A DNA stretch of 64,000 nucleotides, taken from positions 577,927 through 641,926 of the forward strand of contig NZ_JARXRN010000025.1 of assembly GCF_029888045.1 (NCBI RefSeq), read 5' to 3'. The notes beneath the pieces are model-generated. The model made no database searches. It saw nothing but the letters and a program-made list of their open reading frames with translations, and was not told where the DNA came from. The position numbers and the translations under genes were made by a program. Positions 38,074 to 48,151 of the stretch are shown one piece after another (the stretch's first letter is position 1; every line of letters begins with the position of its first letter). The stretch comes from Luteimonas rhizosphaericola (GTDB lineage: Bacteria; Pseudomonadota; Gammaproteobacteria; Xanthomonadales; Xanthomonadaceae).

Positions 38074-38370
38074 TCAGTGCGCGTCGATCAGGCCGTCGAG
38101 CTTGCGCTGCAGGTCCTCGATCAGTCGGGACATCTCGCGGTCGCGCTGCGCATTCTCCTCGCGCAGCTGCTGCAGTTCGTGCGCGAGGTTGAGCGCGGCC
38201 AGCACCGCGACCCGGTCCACCGCCGCCATGCGGTTGCTGCCGCGCACCTCGCGCATGCGGCCGTCGAGCAGCCGCGCCGCGGCGGTCAGGCTCTCGCGTT
38301 CCTCCGCGGCGACGCCGACCGTGTACTCGCGGTCGAGCACGCGCACGCTGACCGCTTCGTTGGCGCTCAC
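38074..38370 (-). CDS. zapA: Cell division protein ZapA
   Basis: 98 residues. ZapA head: SVRVLDREYTVGV with EERESLTAAARLLDGRM. A coiled-coil tail follows (NLAHELQQLREENAQRDREMSRLIEDLQRKL). It binds FtsZ and bundles protofilaments at the division ring. It overlaps the stop of the upstream small coiled-coil gene by ATGA and precedes 6S RNA. Confidence 0.93.
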   Translation of the reverse strand: MSANEAVSVRVLDREYTVGVAAEERESLTAAARLLDGRMREVRGSNRMAAVDRVAVLAALNLAHELQQLREENAQRDREMSRLIEDLQRKLDGLIDAH

Positions 38371-38588
38371 GTGTGCTGCTCCAGCGACTTGAGCCGGGCG
38401 ATCATCGCCTCCACCCGCGACCGCGCCTGCTCGTTCTTGGCCAGCAGCTGCGAGCGTTCGCCGGAGATCTGCTCGTGCTGGTGGCGCAGGGACCGGTTCT
38501 CGTCCGACAGCTTCTGGGCGCGGTCGACCAGCGCGTCGATGCGCGCCGTCAGGGCGCGGAGCTGGGCGAGCACGTCGGGGCGGTCCAT
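38367..38588 (-). CDS. ZapB-like small coiled-coil protein (TIGR02449 type)
   Basis: 73 residues, almost wholly one predicted coiled coil with heptad hydrophobics (LRALTARIDALVDRAQKL, NRSLRHQHEQISGERSQLL). It is directly upstream of and overlapping zapA, the usual position of this xanthomonad and pseudomonad family. A role next to ZapA at the division ring is inferred from position. Confidence 0.88.
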   Translation of the reverse strand: MDRPDVLAQLRALTARIDALVDRAQKLSDENRSLRHQHEQISGERSQLLAKNEQARSRVEAMIARLKSLEQHT

Positions 38589-38619
38589 GCCGGCACGATA
38601 GGCAGCCGGCGGGGGGCGG

Positions 38620-40860
38620 TCAAGGCGCCGTGACGGGCCGGGTCGGGACGGCCTCGCGCGCGGGGCGCCAGTTGCGGATGAAGGCCAGGCAGGCATGGGC
38701 GTCGAGCGGCTGCGACAGCCAGAAGCCCTGCACCTCGTCGCACTGCTGCCCGCGCAGGAACCGGACCTGGGCCTCGGTCTCCACGCCCTCGGCGACCACG
38801 TTCAGGCCCAGGGAGTGGGCCATCGTGATCACGGTGCTGGTGATCGCGGCATCCTCCGGGTCGTGGGTCAGGTCACCGATGAAGGCCTTGTCGATCTTGA
38901 TCGTGGTGATCGGCAGGCGCTTGAGATAGGCCAGCGAGGAATAGCCGGTGCCGAAATCGTCGATCGCCAGCGACACGCCCAGCTCCCGGAACGCCTGCAG
39001 CTTGGCCGCCGTGTGCTCGGCGTTGGCCATCAGCACGCTTTCGGTGAGTTCGAGTTCCAGCGCGCTCGGCGGCAGCGCGATGTCGGCCAGCACCCGGCTC
39101 ACCACCTCCGGGAAATCGCCGCGCAGCAGCTGCAGCACCGACACGTTCACCGACACGGTGAGGTCGGTCAACCCGTGCTGGCGCCAGCGCTGCAGGGTCA
39201 GGCAGGCCTCGCGCAGCACCCACTCGCCGATCTCCAGGATCAGCCCGCTTTCCTCGGCCATCGGGATGAACTCGGCCGGCGGGATCTCGCCGTGCTCGTC
39301 GCTGTGCCAGCGCAGCAGCGCCTCGACCCCGGTGATCCGGCCTTCCGCCAGCGCCATCTGCGGCTGGAACACCAGCCGCAGCTCGCCGCGGTCGAGCACC
39401 TTGCGCAGCGCGCCGGAGATGGTGGCGCGCTGACGCACCACCACGTCCATCGCGTCGTCGTAGCGCATGAAGGTGCGCCGGCCCGCGGCCTTGGCCTGGT
39501 ACATCGCGGTGTCGGCCTGCTTGAGCAGTTCGGTCGGCACGTGCGCGTGGTCGGGATACAGGCTGATGCCGATCGAGGGCGAGATCGCGATCTCGCGGCG
39601 GTCGTCGAGCAGCAGCGGCGCTTCGAACGCCATGATGATCTCGCGTGCGACGCGGTCGGCGTCCTCGGGCGTCTCGAGGTTCTCCAGCACCACGGTGAAC
39701 TCGTCGCCGCCCAGGCGCGCGACCGTGTGATGCATGCCCACGGTCTGCTGCAGGCGCGCGGCGGCGGCGCGCAGGATGCGGTCGCCGGCGGCGTGGCCGA
39801 GCGAGTCGTTGACGTCCTTGAACCGGTCCAGGTCGAGGAACAGCACCGCGATCCGGTTGTCCTCGCGGTGCGCGCGCACGATCGCGCGCGACAGGCGCTC
39901 GGACAGCAGCGAGCGGTTGGGCAGGTTGGTCAGGGTGTCGAAGTTGGCCAGGTAGCGCAGTTCCTGCTCGGCGCGCTTCTGCTGGGTGATGTCGTTGAGC
40001 ACCGCCACGTACAGGATCAGCTGGCCGTTCTTGTCGTAGACCGTGCTCGACTCGATCTGGCACAGGAACTCCTCGCCGTCCTTGCGCCGCTGCCAGATCT
40101 CGCCGTTCCAGCGCCCCTTGCGCCGGATCTGCTCGCGGATGTGCTGGTAGAAGGCGGCGTCGTGCTGGAGGCTGTCGAGGATGCTCGAGTTGCGGCCGAT
40201 CACGTCCTCCTCGTCGTAGCCGGTCATGCGCAGGAACGCCGGGTTGACCGAGACGAAATCGAAGTTGCGGTCGATCACCGCCACCGCCTCGTTCATGCTG
40301 CGCAGCACTTCGCTGGAGATGCGCAGTTCGCGCTCGGCCGCGCGGGTGGAGGTGATGTTGAGCGCGGTGCCGGCGATGCGCTGGATGTGGCCCTTGGTGT
40401 CGCGCGCCACCGCGCGGCCGCGGGCCCGCATCCACACCCAGTCGCCGCGTGCGTTCGAGACCCGCAGCTCGGCCAGGAACGTGTCGGTGTGGCCGGCGAT
40501 GTAGTCCTCCACCCGCTGCCGCACCATCGGCAGGTCGTCGGGATGGACAACGCCCTCCACGTCGCTGATCGCCTCGGCGAGTTCGTCCGACGGCGTCTCG
40601 CCCGATTCCAGCGCCAGGCGGTGCAGCTTGCCCGCGGCCACGTCGTAGGCCCAGTATCGTTCTCCGGTGGCCCACAGCGCCAGCTTCAGGCGTTCTTCCC
40701 GGTCGCGCAGGCGGTCGACGTACGAGCGTTCGCTCTGCCGGCGCCGCAGGATGATGAACGCGAGCGCGACCAGCAGTACCGACACGGCGGCCGCCGCGGC
40801 CAGCAACTGGAGGTCCTCCGAATTGGTCGGCACGCGGAGGTCCCCTGCGCTTCCGTTCAT
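38620..40860 (-). CDS. PAS-PAS-GGDEF-EAL cyclic-di-GMP protein, membrane-anchored
   Basis: 746 residues. One N-terminal membrane helix (LLAAAAAVSVLLVALAFIIL, about 19-38) precedes two PAS/PAC sensor domains (about 55-170 and 180-305). A GGDEF domain with intact GGDEF at 384-388 is followed by an EAL domain with EALLRW from 513, FIPMAEESGLI, and DDFGTGYSSLAYL. Both catalytic signatures look complete, so it could make and break c-di-GMP. The inhibitory RxxD site is absent: the five residues before the loop read HHTVAR. The PAS domains could sense redox or small ligands. Confidence 0.93.
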   Translation of the reverse strand: MNGSAGDLRVPTNSEDLQLLAAAAAVSVLLVALAFIILRRRQSERSYVDRLRDREERLKLALWATGERYWAYDVAAGKLHRLALESGETPSDELAEAISDVEGVVHPDDLPMVRQRVEDYIAGHTDTFLAELRVSNARGDWVWMRARGRAVARDTKGHIQRIAGTALNITSTRAAERELRISSEVLRSMNEAVAVIDRNFDFVSVNPAFLRMTGYDEEDVIGRNSSILDSLQHDAAFYQHIREQIRRKGRWNGEIWQRRKDGEEFLCQIESSTVYDKNGQLILYVAVLNDITQQKRAEQELRYLANFDTLTNLPNRSLLSERLSRAIVRAHREDNRIAVLFLDLDRFKDVNDSLGHAAGDRILRAAAARLQQTVGMHHTVARLGGDEFTVVLENLETPEDADRVAREIIMAFEAPLLLDDRREIAISPSIGISLYPDHAHVPTELLKQADTAMYQAKAAGRRTFMRYDDAMDVVVRQRATISGALRKVLDRGELRLVFQPQMALAEGRITGVEALLRWHSDEHGEIPPAEFIPMAEESGLILEIGEWVLREACLTLQRWRQHGLTDLTVSVNVSVLQLLRGDFPEVVSRVLADIALPPSALELELTESVLMANAEHTAAKLQAFRELGVSLAIDDFGTGYSSLAYLKRLPITTIKIDKAFIGDLTHDPEDAAITSTVITMAHSLGLNVVAEGVETEAQVRFLRGQQCDEVQGFWLSQPLDAHACLAFIRNWRPAREAVPTRPVTAP

Positions 40861-40997
40861 GGATGGTCGCGAGTGTAGGCGCCCGCGGCGCCCGGCGCCA
40901 CGCCGCGTCGACGCCGCCGGGACATGCGGAGGCGCACGGTGGCATGCACTCGCGCGGGCGACGCTCTAGACTTGCCGCAGCGAAGGAGGAAACGCAC

Positions 40998-41543
40998 GTG
41001 TCAGAAGCCATGCCGTCGTTGTCCGAGGTCGAAGCGGCCAGCCGTGAACGCGGGCTCGGCAGCGGCGCCTCCGAGCTGCACGGCGCGCTGTGCGGTTGGC
41101 TGGCCGGCGGCGGCGAGGGCGGGCCGGACTGGCCGGCGCGGGTGCTCGCCGACGAGGGACTGGCCGCGGTTGGCGCGGGCGACGTGCTCGACCGGTTGCG
41201 CGCCTCCACCGCGGCGCAGCTGGAGGATCGCGACTTCGGCTTCGAACTGCTGCTGCCCGATGCGGACGCGCCACTGGTCGAGCGCAGCGGCGCGCTGTTC
41301 GACTGGTGCCGCGGGTTCGTCGGTGCCTTCGGCCTGGCCGCGGGCGCGTCGCCGCCGCTGTCGGAAGAGGGCGCCGAGGCGCTGGCCGACCTGGTGCGCC
41401 TGTCCGCCGCCACCCCGGAAGACGACGGGGACCAGGAAGATGAGGAGGCGCTGGTCGAGATCGAGGAGTACGTGCGCGTCGCGGTGCTGCTGCTGCACGG
41501 CGACTGCGCGATGGGGCCGCGCCATCGCGGCCGCCTGAACTGA
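40998..41543 (+). CDS. ygfB: UPF0149/YgfB family protein
   Basis: 181 residues from a GTG at 40998, seven bases after AAGGAGGA. Features: ELHGALCGWLAGG (the conserved helix of the family), LFDWCRGFVGAFGLA, and EYVRVAVLLLHGD at the end. An acidic stretch EDDGDQEDEEALVEIEE lies before it. YgfB in Pseudomonas affects AlpA-dependent gene expression; in most species the role is unclear. pepP starts three bases after the stop, so they form an operon. Confidence 0.9.
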   Translation: MSEAMPSLSEVEAASRERGLGSGASELHGALCGWLAGGGEGGPDWPARVLADEGLAAVGAGDVLDRLRASTAAQLEDRDFGFELLLPDADAPLVERSGALFDWCRGFVGAFGLAAGASPPLSEEGAEALADLVRLSAATPEDDGDQEDEEALVEIEEYVRVAVLLLHGDCAMGPRHRGRLN

Positions 41544-41545
41544 CC

Positions 41546-42883
41546 GTGGCGCCCCCGATGCGCGCGACCACCGGGATCCCGGCCCAGGGCTATGCCCGGC
41601 GCCGCCGGCAGCTGATGCGGATGGCCGGCGAGGAGGCGATCCTGGTGCTGCCTTCGGCGCCCGAACGCGTGCGCAGCCGCGACACGCACTATCCGTACCG
41701 CCAGGATTCGGACCTGTGGTACCTGACCGGGTTCGCCGAGCCCGAGGCGGTGCTGGTGCTGGTGCCCGGGCGGCGACACGGCGAGGCGCTGCTGTTCTGC
41801 CGCGAGCGCGACCCCGAGCGCGAAGGCTGGGACGGCCCGCGCGCCGGGCCCGAGGGTGCGGTCGAGGGGTTCGGCATGGACGACGCCTATCCGATCGACG
41901 ACCTGGACGAGATCCTGCCCGGCCTGCTCGAGGGGCGTACCCGGGTGTACTACCACTTCGGCCGCGACACCGAGTTCGACCTCAAGCTGATCGGCTGGCT
42001 CAACCGCGTCCGCGCGCAGGTGCGCATGGGCGCGCAGCCGCCGCACGAGTTCCTCGAACTGGGCCACCTGCTCGACGAGATGCGGCTGTTCAAGTCGCGC
42101 GACGAGCTGAAGCTGATGCGCCGCGCGGCGAAGATCAGCGTGCAGGCGCACGAAGCGGCGATGCGCGCCGCTCGCCCGGGCGTGTACGAATACGAACTGC
42201 AGGCCGAACTCGAGCGCGTGTTCCGCGCCGCCGATGCGCAGCCGGCCTACGAGAGCATCGTCGGCGCCGGCGCCAATGCCTGCGTGCTGCACTACCGCGC
42301 CAACCGCGGCCAGACGCGCGACGGCGACCTGGTGCTGATCGATGCCGGCGCCGAGTACCGCGGCTATGCAGCCGACATCACCCGCACGTTCCCCGCCAAC
42401 GGCCGCTTCACCCGCGAGCAGCGGGCGCTGCACGACCTGGTCTGCGCCGCGCAGGCGGCGGCGCTGGCGCAGGCGCGCCCGGGCGTGGCCTACGAGGCGG
42501 GCCACCACGCCGCGGTGGAAACCCTGACCGAAGGCCTGCTCCGGCTCGGGCTGCTCAAGGGGCGGCTGGAAAAAGCCATCGCCGACGGGCAGTACAAGCG
42601 CTACTACCGGCACAAGACCGGCCACTGGCTCGGGCTCGACGTGCACGACGTCGGCGACTACCGCATCGACGGCGAGTCTCGCCTGCTGGAGCCGGGCATG
42701 GTGTTCACCATCGAGCCTGGCCTGTACGTGCCGGCGGACGACACCACGGTGCCGGCGAAGTGGCGCGGCATCGGCATCCGGATCGAGGACGATGTCGCGA
42801 TCACCGCGGACGGGCACGAGGTGCTGACCGAGGGGCTGGCGCGCGACGCCGGGGAGATCGAGGCGTTCATGGCGGGACGCTGA
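41546..42883 (+). CDS. pepP: Xaa-Pro aminopeptidase (aminopeptidase P)
   Basis: 445 residues from the GTG at 41546; the ATG at 41558 is an alternative start. The N-terminal domain carries YLTGF. The pita-bread catalytic domain holds the five metal ligands: Asp in LIDAGAEY, Asp in AADITRTF, His in HWLGLDVHD, Glu in FTIEPGLY and Glu in IRIEDD. It removes the first residue from peptides with proline second, in the cytoplasm, using two Mn2+. In relatives pepP is followed by ubiH; here thrC converges instead. Confidence 0.94.
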   Translation: MAPPMRATTGIPAQGYARRRRQLMRMAGEEAILVLPSAPERVRSRDTHYPYRQDSDLWYLTGFAEPEAVLVLVPGRRHGEALLFCRERDPEREGWDGPRAGPEGAVEGFGMDDAYPIDDLDEILPGLLEGRTRVYYHFGRDTEFDLKLIGWLNRVRAQVRMGAQPPHEFLELGHLLDEMRLFKSRDELKLMRRAAKISVQAHEAAMRAARPGVYEYELQAELERVFRAADAQPAYESIVGAGANACVLHYRANRGQTRDGDLVLIDAGAEYRGYAADITRTFPANGRFTREQRALHDLVCAAQAAALAQARPGVAYEAGHHAAVETLTEGLLRLGLLKGRLEKAIADGQYKRYYRHKTGHWLGLDVHDVGDYRIDGESRLLEPGMVFTIEPGLYVPADDTTVPAKWRGIGIRIEDDVAITADGHEVLTEGLARDAGEIEAFMAGR

Positions 42884-42970
42884 GCGGGTACGGGATGTCC
42901 CGGCGCGACACCGGCGTCTCCGGACGCGGGGTGCGCTCGCCATGGTTGCGGGCAGGCGATGTCCGTCCGA

Positions 42971-43002
42971 GTCCCGGGTGCGCTCCACGTGCCCGGGCTG
43001 CG
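42971..43002 (-). repeat. REP-like palindromic repeat, copy E
   Basis: GTCCCGGGTGCGCTCCACGT continues to GCCCGGGCTGCG. It resembles copy C, with diverged centre, between the convergent pepP and thrC stops. It may act as a two-way transcription end. Confidence 0.55.
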
Positions 43003-43019
43003 GGTGCGAAGCCCAGGGG

Positions 43020-44306
43020 TCAGCGTTCGAGCACGGTAAGCAGGGCGCGGTAATCGTTGTCCAGCGGCGTGGCGGACGCCGGTCTGGCGAGGCATTCGGC
43101 CAGGGCTGGCGGCGGCTGCACCGCATGCCCGACCAGCGGCTCGACGATGCTTTCGAACTTGGCCGGGTGCGCGGTGGCCACCACCGCCCACGGGCGCGTG
43201 TCGCCAGCCTCGCGCAGCGACTGCAGCACGTGCAGCGCGGTCGCGGTGTGCGGGCAGGGCACGATGCCGTGGCGCGACGGGGCGGCGCGGATCGTCTCGC
43301 GGATGGTGGCATCTTCCACGGACGTCGCCACGAACGCCGCGCGCAGGGCCGCATCGTCCGCGTGCCAGTGGCGCAGGCGTTCGAAGTTGCTGGGCGCGCC
43401 CACGTCCATCGCGTTGGCGAGCGTGGCGCGCGTGGGCCGGGCGGCGTAGCCGGCGCCGGCGAAGAACCGCGGCAGGGTGTCGTTGGCGTTGCAGGCCAGG
43501 CGGATCTCGCCGACTTGCGCGCCCATCGTGCGCGCCACGAACGCGGCGCTGGCGTTGCCGAGGTTGCCGGTGGGCACGATCAGGTTCAGCGGCCGCCCGT
43601 GCGCGGCGTGGAAGTGCGCGGCGGCGTGCGCGTAGTACGCCGCCTGCGGCAGCAGCCGGCCGAGGCTGATGCTGTTGGCCGAGCCCAGCGGCACGCGCGC
43701 GCGCAGCGCCTCGTCCGACAGCGCCTGCTTGGCCAGCCGCTGGCAGTCGTCGAAGCTGCCCTCGACCCGGAACGCCGAAACGTTGTCGCCCCAGCAGCCC
43801 AGCCCGTGCGCCTGTCGCGGCGAGACCTTGCCGTCCGGATACAGGATCACGACCCGGAAGCCCGGCCGGCCGTGAAACGCGGCGGCGACCGCGGCGCCGG
43901 TGTCGCCGGAGGTGGCGACCACGATCGTCGTCGGCGGCGCGGCGGGATCGCGCAGCGACTCCAGCGCCAGCGCGAGGAAACGCGCGGCGTAGTCCTTGAA
44001 TGCGGCGGTGGGGCCGTGGAACAGCTCGAGCACGTGGTCGCCATTGCCCGCCAGCGGTCGCAGCGGGGCATCGAACGCGAACGCCTCGGCGCAGATTTCC
44101 GCGAGGCGGTCGCGCAGGGCGGAGTCCTCGAAATACGGCGCAAGCGTCCGGGTCGCGGTGGCCGCGAGCGCATCGCACGGCGTCCCGAATTCGACGCGCG
44201 GCAGGCGCTCGGGCACGTACAGCCCGCCGTCGGGCGCGAGGCCCGCGACCAGGGCGGTGTCGATCGGGGTCGGCGGAACCTGTCCTCGGGTGCTGATGAA
44301 CTGCAT
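43020..44306 (-). CDS. thrC: Threonine synthase
   Basis: 428 residues, as in E. coli ThrC. Start MQFISTRG. The PLP-lysine is in HGPTAAFKDYAARF (about residue 104). The phosphate-binding loop reads PTGNLGNASAAF, and ATSGDTGAAVA is also present. It converts O-phospho-homoserine to threonine. It is the third gene of the thrABC operon, 98 bases after thrB. Confidence 0.96.
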   Translation of the reverse strand: MQFISTRGQVPPTPIDTALVAGLAPDGGLYVPERLPRVEFGTPCDALAATATRTLAPYFEDSALRDRLAEICAEAFAFDAPLRPLAGNGDHVLELFHGPTAAFKDYAARFLALALESLRDPAAPPTTIVVATSGDTGAAVAAAFHGRPGFRVVILYPDGKVSPRQAHGLGCWGDNVSAFRVEGSFDDCQRLAKQALSDEALRARVPLGSANSISLGRLLPQAAYYAHAAAHFHAAHGRPLNLIVPTGNLGNASAAFVARTMGAQVGEIRLACNANDTLPRFFAGAGYAARPTRATLANAMDVGAPSNFERLRHWHADDAALRAAFVATSVEDATIRETIRAAPSRHGIVPCPHTATALHVLQSLREAGDTRPWAVVATAHPAKFESIVEPLVGHAVQPPPALAECLARPASATPLDNDYRALLTVLER

Positions 44307-44404
44307 CGGTGTCTCGGAACGGAAACGGAATCGGATCGCCGCTGGCGTGGCGGGAGGGATGCCCGGTCAGGACAGGGCGAAGTGGCATGCGGTGCGCCGC
44401 CGGC

Positions 44405-45346
44405 TCACGACGCCAGGTCGAGCACCTCGGCGCGCGCCGCGTCCACTGGCGTCACATAGGCCTGCGCCCGGATCCCCGCGTCCACGAACGCGCCCTGCAT
44501 CGCCGGCGCCGCGGCCTCGGCCGCGGCGCGCGAGTCGAACCAGGCGAACACGCTGGGGCCGCCGCCGGAGATGCTGGCGCCCAGCGCGTCGTGCGCGAGC
44601 GCGGCCGCCTTGACCTGCGCGAAGCCGGGGATCAGCGGCGCGCGCCGCGGCTCCACCAGCACGTCGTGCAGTCCGTCGCGGATCAGCCCGCGGTCGCCGC
44701 GCTGCAGCCCGAGCAGGAACTGCGCCAGGTGCGCGGTCTGCGCGACCACTTCCGCCAGCGGATACGGCTCGGCCAGCACCGCGCGCGAGCGCCGGGTCTC
44801 GAGCACCTGGTCGGGATGCACCACCACCGCGTGCAGCCAGGCCGGTACCTCGATCCGCAGCGCGCGCGTGGCCGTCGCCAGCGCCACGCCGCCGAGCAGC
44901 ATCGGCGCCACGTTGTCGCCATGGCGGCTCCCACTGGCGATCGCTTCACCGGCCAGTGCGCATTCGTACAGCGCCTCGCGCGTCAGCGGCGCGTCGAGCA
45001 GCGCGTTCGCCGCCACCAGGGCGGCCACGCACGAGGCCGCCGATCCGCCGAGTCCCGAGCCCAGCGGGATGCCCTTGCGCAGCTCCAGCGCGAAGCCGAA
45101 CGGCGCCCCCACTGTCTCGCGCAGTGCGAGCAGGGCGCCGCCCGCGGTGTTGCGCTCCGCATCCAGGGGCAGGGCGTCCACGCCGGCGATGTCGCCGGTG
45201 ATCGCGTCGATGCGCACAGTCTGTTCTTCGATCCGGCGCACGGTGGCCACGTCGCGCGGCCCCTCGACGGCGTGTCCGAGCAGGTCGAAGCCGACCCCGA
45301 TATTGCCCACGCTCGCGGGCGCGAAGGCGGTGGCGGCGCGGATCAT
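44405..45346 (-). CDS. thrB: Homoserine kinase (GHMP family)
   Basis: 313 residues. The ATP-binding [12 protein letters not shown] of GHMP kinases is near residue 96. [16 protein letters not shown] begins the protein, and [15 protein letters not shown] is near the C-terminus. It phosphorylates homoserine for ThrC. The start overlaps the thrA stop (ATGA), showing translational coupling. Confidence 0.96.
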   Translation of the reverse strand: MIRAATAFAPASVGNIGVGFDLLGHAVEGPRDVATVRRIEEQTVRIDAITGDIAGVDALPLDAERNTAGGALLALRETVGAPFGFALELRKGIPLGSGLGGSAASCVAALVAANALLDAPLTREALYECALAGEAIASGSRHGDNVAPMLLGGVALATATRALRIEVPAWLHAVVVHPDQVLETRRSRAVLAEPYPLAEVVAQTAHLAQFLLGLQRGDRGLIRDGLHDVLVEPRRAPLIPGFAQVKAAALAHDALGASISGGGPSVFAWFDSRAAAEAAAPAMQGAFVDAGIRAQAYVTPVDAARAEVLDLAS

Positions 45347-47901
45347 GCGTGCAGGCCGATGCCGTCGCTGAGCGAATGCGCGATCGCGAGGATATCGCCG
45401 AACACGCCGGCCGCGGTCACCTGCGGGCCGGCGCCCGGGCCCTGCACCACCAGCGGATTGCTGGCGTAGCGCGCGGTGGTGAACTGCACCAGGTTGTCGG
45501 TCAGCCGGGTGTGGCGGCAGGCGTGGTCGGGCGGCAGCGCCGCCACGCCCACGCGCGCGCCGTGCTCGCGCGAGAGGTGGGCGATGTGCCGCAGCGCCAA
45601 GCCGTCCGCCTGGGCGGCGGCCAGGCGCGCCTGCATCGGTGCATCGAGTTCTTCCAGCCGGTCGAGGAACTCGTCGCGCGGCACGCCGCGCAGCGCCTCG
45701 GGCACCAGGTTCTCCACGTCGACGTCGTCGAGCGACAGCTCGCGTCCCGCTTCGCGCGCCAGGATCACCAGCTTGCGCGCCACGTCCAGCCCGGAGAGGT
45801 CGTCGCGCGGGTCCGGTTCGGTATAGCCGAGCTCGCGCGCCTGCCGCACGAGGGCGGAGAACGGGCGGCTGCCGTCGAAACTGTTGAACAGCCACGCCAG
45901 CGTGCCCGAGAGCATGCCGTCGATGGCCTCGATCTCGTCGCCGGTGTCGAGCAGGTTGCGCAGGGTGCTGATCACCGGCAGGCCCGCGCCCACGGTGGCC
46001 TCGTACATGAAGCGCGCGCCGCCGCGCTGCGCCTCGCGGATGGCCACGTAGCGCTCCCATCCGCCGCTGCCGGCGTGCTTGCTCGGTGTCACCACGTGGA
46101 TGCCGGCCGCGAGCCACTCCGGATAGCGGCGCGCCACCGCCTCGCTGCCGCTGCAGTCGACGATCAGCGCGTGCGGCAGGTGTTCGGCGCGGATGTGCGC
46201 GGCGAAGGCGTCGACGTCGAACGAGGGCGTGCTCATGTCGGCCAGGCGCGTGGTGGCCTCGTCGGGATGGATCGCGAAATGGTCCAGCGCCATGTAGCCG
46301 CTGTTGGCGATGCCGCGCAGGCGCAGGTCGACCCGGGAGCTGGCGCGCAGCCGCGGCAGCACCGCCGCCATCTGCGAGAGCAGTTCGCGGCCGACTTGGC
46401 CCGGGCCGATCAGGCCGATCGAGACCGTCTGCGGCGACAGCCAGAACGCCGAATGCGCCGCGCGCAGCGCGCGGGTGGCATCGGCATCGGCGATCGCGAC
46501 CGAGATGTTGCGCTCGCTCGCGCCCTGGGCGATGGCGCGGATGTTCACCCGCGCCTGCGCCAGCGCCGCGAACAGGCGCGCGGCCACGCCCGGGATCCCG
46601 ACCATGCCGTCGCCGACCGCGGCCAGGATGGAGATGTCGCGGGTCACGCTGACGCCCTGGGTCTGGGTGTCGGCGATGGCCTCGGCGAACGCCGATTCCA
46701 CCGCGGCGCGCGCGCGGTCGACCTGGCCGGCGCGCACCACGCAGCAGATCGAGTGCTCGGACGAGCCCTGCGAGATCATCACCACCGACACGCCCGCGCG
46801 GTGCAGCGCCGCGAACAGGCGCTCGGCCGCGCCGGGCACGCCGACCATGCCGTTGCCGGCCAGCTCCAGCACCGCCATGTCGCGGACGATGGTGAGGCCC
46901 TTCACCGGCGAGAGTTCGGCGTCGCCCGCCGGGTTCTCGGCCAGGATCCAGGTGCCGGGCGCGGACGGGTTGAGCGTGTTGCGGATGCACAGCGGGATCG
47001 CGCGCGACTGCACCGGCGCCATCGTCTGCGGGTGCAGCACCTTGGCGCCGAAGTACGCCAGTTCGCAGGCCTCGGCGTAGGACATCGTCGGCAGCACCAT
47101 GGCATCGGGCACCAGCCGCGGGTCGGCCGAAAGCACGCCGTCGACGTCGGTCCAGATCAGCAGTTCGTCGGCGTCGAACAGGTTGGCGAAGATCGCGGCG
47201 GAATAGTCGCTGCCGTTGCGCCCGAGGGTGGTGCTGCGGCCGTCGGCGTCGCGCGCGACGAAGCCGGTGATCACCACGCGCGACGGCCGGCGGCGCGCGC
47301 GCCAGTCGGCGAAGCGTTCGCGCGAGGCATCCCAGTCGACGCCCACGCCCATCTCGCCCGGGTGCACCACCAGCACGTCGCGCGCATCCAGGCGCTGCCA
47401 GCCCGCGGCCTCGCCGCCGAGCGCGGCCTGCACCAGGCGCGAGGACACCAGTTCGCCCAGCCCGTGCACCTGCGCCACCAGCGGCGCGAGGTCGCCGGTG
47501 GCGGAGGCGAGCGCGAGCAGGTCGTCGCGCAGGCCGTCGAAGTCGCGGCCGAGGGCGTCGCGCAGGCCGTGCCGCGCATCGGGATCGAGCGTGTCGGCGG
47601 TGGCGAGGTGGCGCTCGCGCAACGCCGACCAGTCCGCGCTCCAGTCCTGGCCGGAGGCGGCCTGTTCCGCCATCGCCACCAGTGCGTTGGTGGTGCCGGC
47701 CATCGCCGAAACGACCACGGCGCGGATGTCGGCGCCGTCGTCCACCAGCGGCGCCAGCGCGGCGATGCGGGCGGCGTCGGCGACGCTGCTGCCGCCGAAC
47801 TTGTGCACGCGGGTCAGCGCCGCCGGGCGCAGCGCCTGCAGCACGGCGGAGGCGGGAGACGCGGCGGCCTCGTCGAGGGTCTGGGAAGGCGCGGACGACA
47901 T
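45343..47901 (-). CDS. thrA: Bifunctional aspartokinase I / homoserine dehydrogenase I
   Basis: 852 residues from the ATG at 47901, six bases after GGAG. The aspartokinase half begins [15 protein letters not shown] and includes [13 protein letters not shown] and [14 protein letters not shown]. Two ACT-type domains follow ([28 protein letters not shown]). The homoserine dehydrogenase half starts [14 protein letters not shown] and contains [28 protein letters not shown] and [10 protein letters not shown]. It catalyses the first and third steps from aspartate to threonine and is normally feedback-inhibited by threonine through the ACT domains. Fusion and order match E. coli thrA. Confidence 0.97.
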   Translation of the reverse strand: MSSAPSQTLDEAAASPASAVLQALRPAALTRVHKFGGSSVADAARIAALAPLVDDGADIRAVVVSAMAGTTNALVAMAEQAASGQDWSADWSALRERHLATADTLDPDARHGLRDALGRDFDGLRDDLLALASATGDLAPLVAQVHGLGELVSSRLVQAALGGEAAGWQRLDARDVLVVHPGEMGVGVDWDASRERFADWRARRRPSRVVITGFVARDADGRSTTLGRNGSDYSAAIFANLFDADELLIWTDVDGVLSADPRLVPDAMVLPTMSYAEACELAYFGAKVLHPQTMAPVQSRAIPLCIRNTLNPSAPGTWILAENPAGDAELSPVKGLTIVRDMAVLELAGNGMVGVPGAAERLFAALHRAGVSVVMISQGSSEHSICCVVRAGQVDRARAAVESAFAEAIADTQTQGVSVTRDISILAAVGDGMVGIPGVAARLFAALAQARVNIRAIAQGASERNISVAIADADATRALRAAHSAFWLSPQTVSIGLIGPGQVGRELLSQMAAVLPRLRASSRVDLRLRGIANSGYMALDHFAIHPDEATTRLADMSTPSFDVDAFAAHIRAEHLPHALIVDCSGSEAVARRYPEWLAAGIHVVTPSKHAGSGGWERYVAIREAQRGGARFMYEATVGAGLPVISTLRNLLDTGDEIEAIDGMLSGTLAWLFNSFDGSRPFSALVRQARELGYTEPDPRDDLSGLDVARKLVILAREAGRELSLDDVDVENLVPEALRGVPRDEFLDRLEELDAPMQARLAAAQADGLALRHIAHLSREHGARVGVAALPPDHACRHTRLTDNLVQFTTARYASNPLVVQGPGAGPQVTAAGVFGDILAIAHSLSDGIGLHA

Positions 47902-47952
47902 GGGAAGCTCCGGTTGGGGCTCCGCGTCCGACGAGGGGGGAGGCCGTGCGGC

Positions 47953-47973
47953 CCGCACCCGAGTCGGGTGCGG
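47953..47973 (-). terminator. Attenuator hairpin of the threonine operon
   Basis: CCGCACCCGA and TCGGGTGCGG arms (10 bp, one central base), 15 bases after the leader-peptide stop. The first arm can instead pair with GGGGTGCGG upstream (48006-48014, minus strand), the antiterminator alternative. Only a C-rich, not T-rich, run follows. Confidence 0.65.
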
Positions 47974-47987
47974 AGCGGCGTGTTCGA

Positions 47988-48113
47988 TCAGTCCTGCACG
48001 CGCGTCCGCACCCCGGCCCCAATGGTGCCGGTGGTGGTAATCGTCGCAATCGCAACCGTCCGCGCGCGGAACACGGCGGTGCGGGGGGCGGCGAAGGTGC
48101 GGACGGGCGACAT
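47988..48113 (-). CDS. thrL: Threonine operon leader peptide
   Basis: 41 residues from the ATG at 48113; the in-frame ATG at 48122 would overlap the -10 box. The middle reads [16 protein letters not shown], with six Thr and three Ile in thirteen residues. That is the composition expected when charged Thr- and Ile-tRNA levels set ribosome pausing. The stop lies just before the attenuator hairpin, 86 bases ahead of thrA. The reported role in other gammaproteobacteria is transcription attenuation of thrABC. Confidence 0.82.
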   Translation of the reverse strand: MSPVRTFAAPRTAVFRARTVAIATITTTGTIGAGVRTRVQD

Positions 48114-48121
48114 GGCCGCCA

Positions 48122-48151
48122 TGAATACCGGACGTTGGTGCGGCGCGTCAA
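48122..48151 (-). promoter_or_regulatory. Probable promoter of thrL-thrABC
   Basis: Minus-strand TTGACG (48146-48151) and TATTCA (48122-48127), spacer 18. Transcription would begin within a few bases of the leader ATG at 48113, giving an almost leaderless start. Confidence 0.5.
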
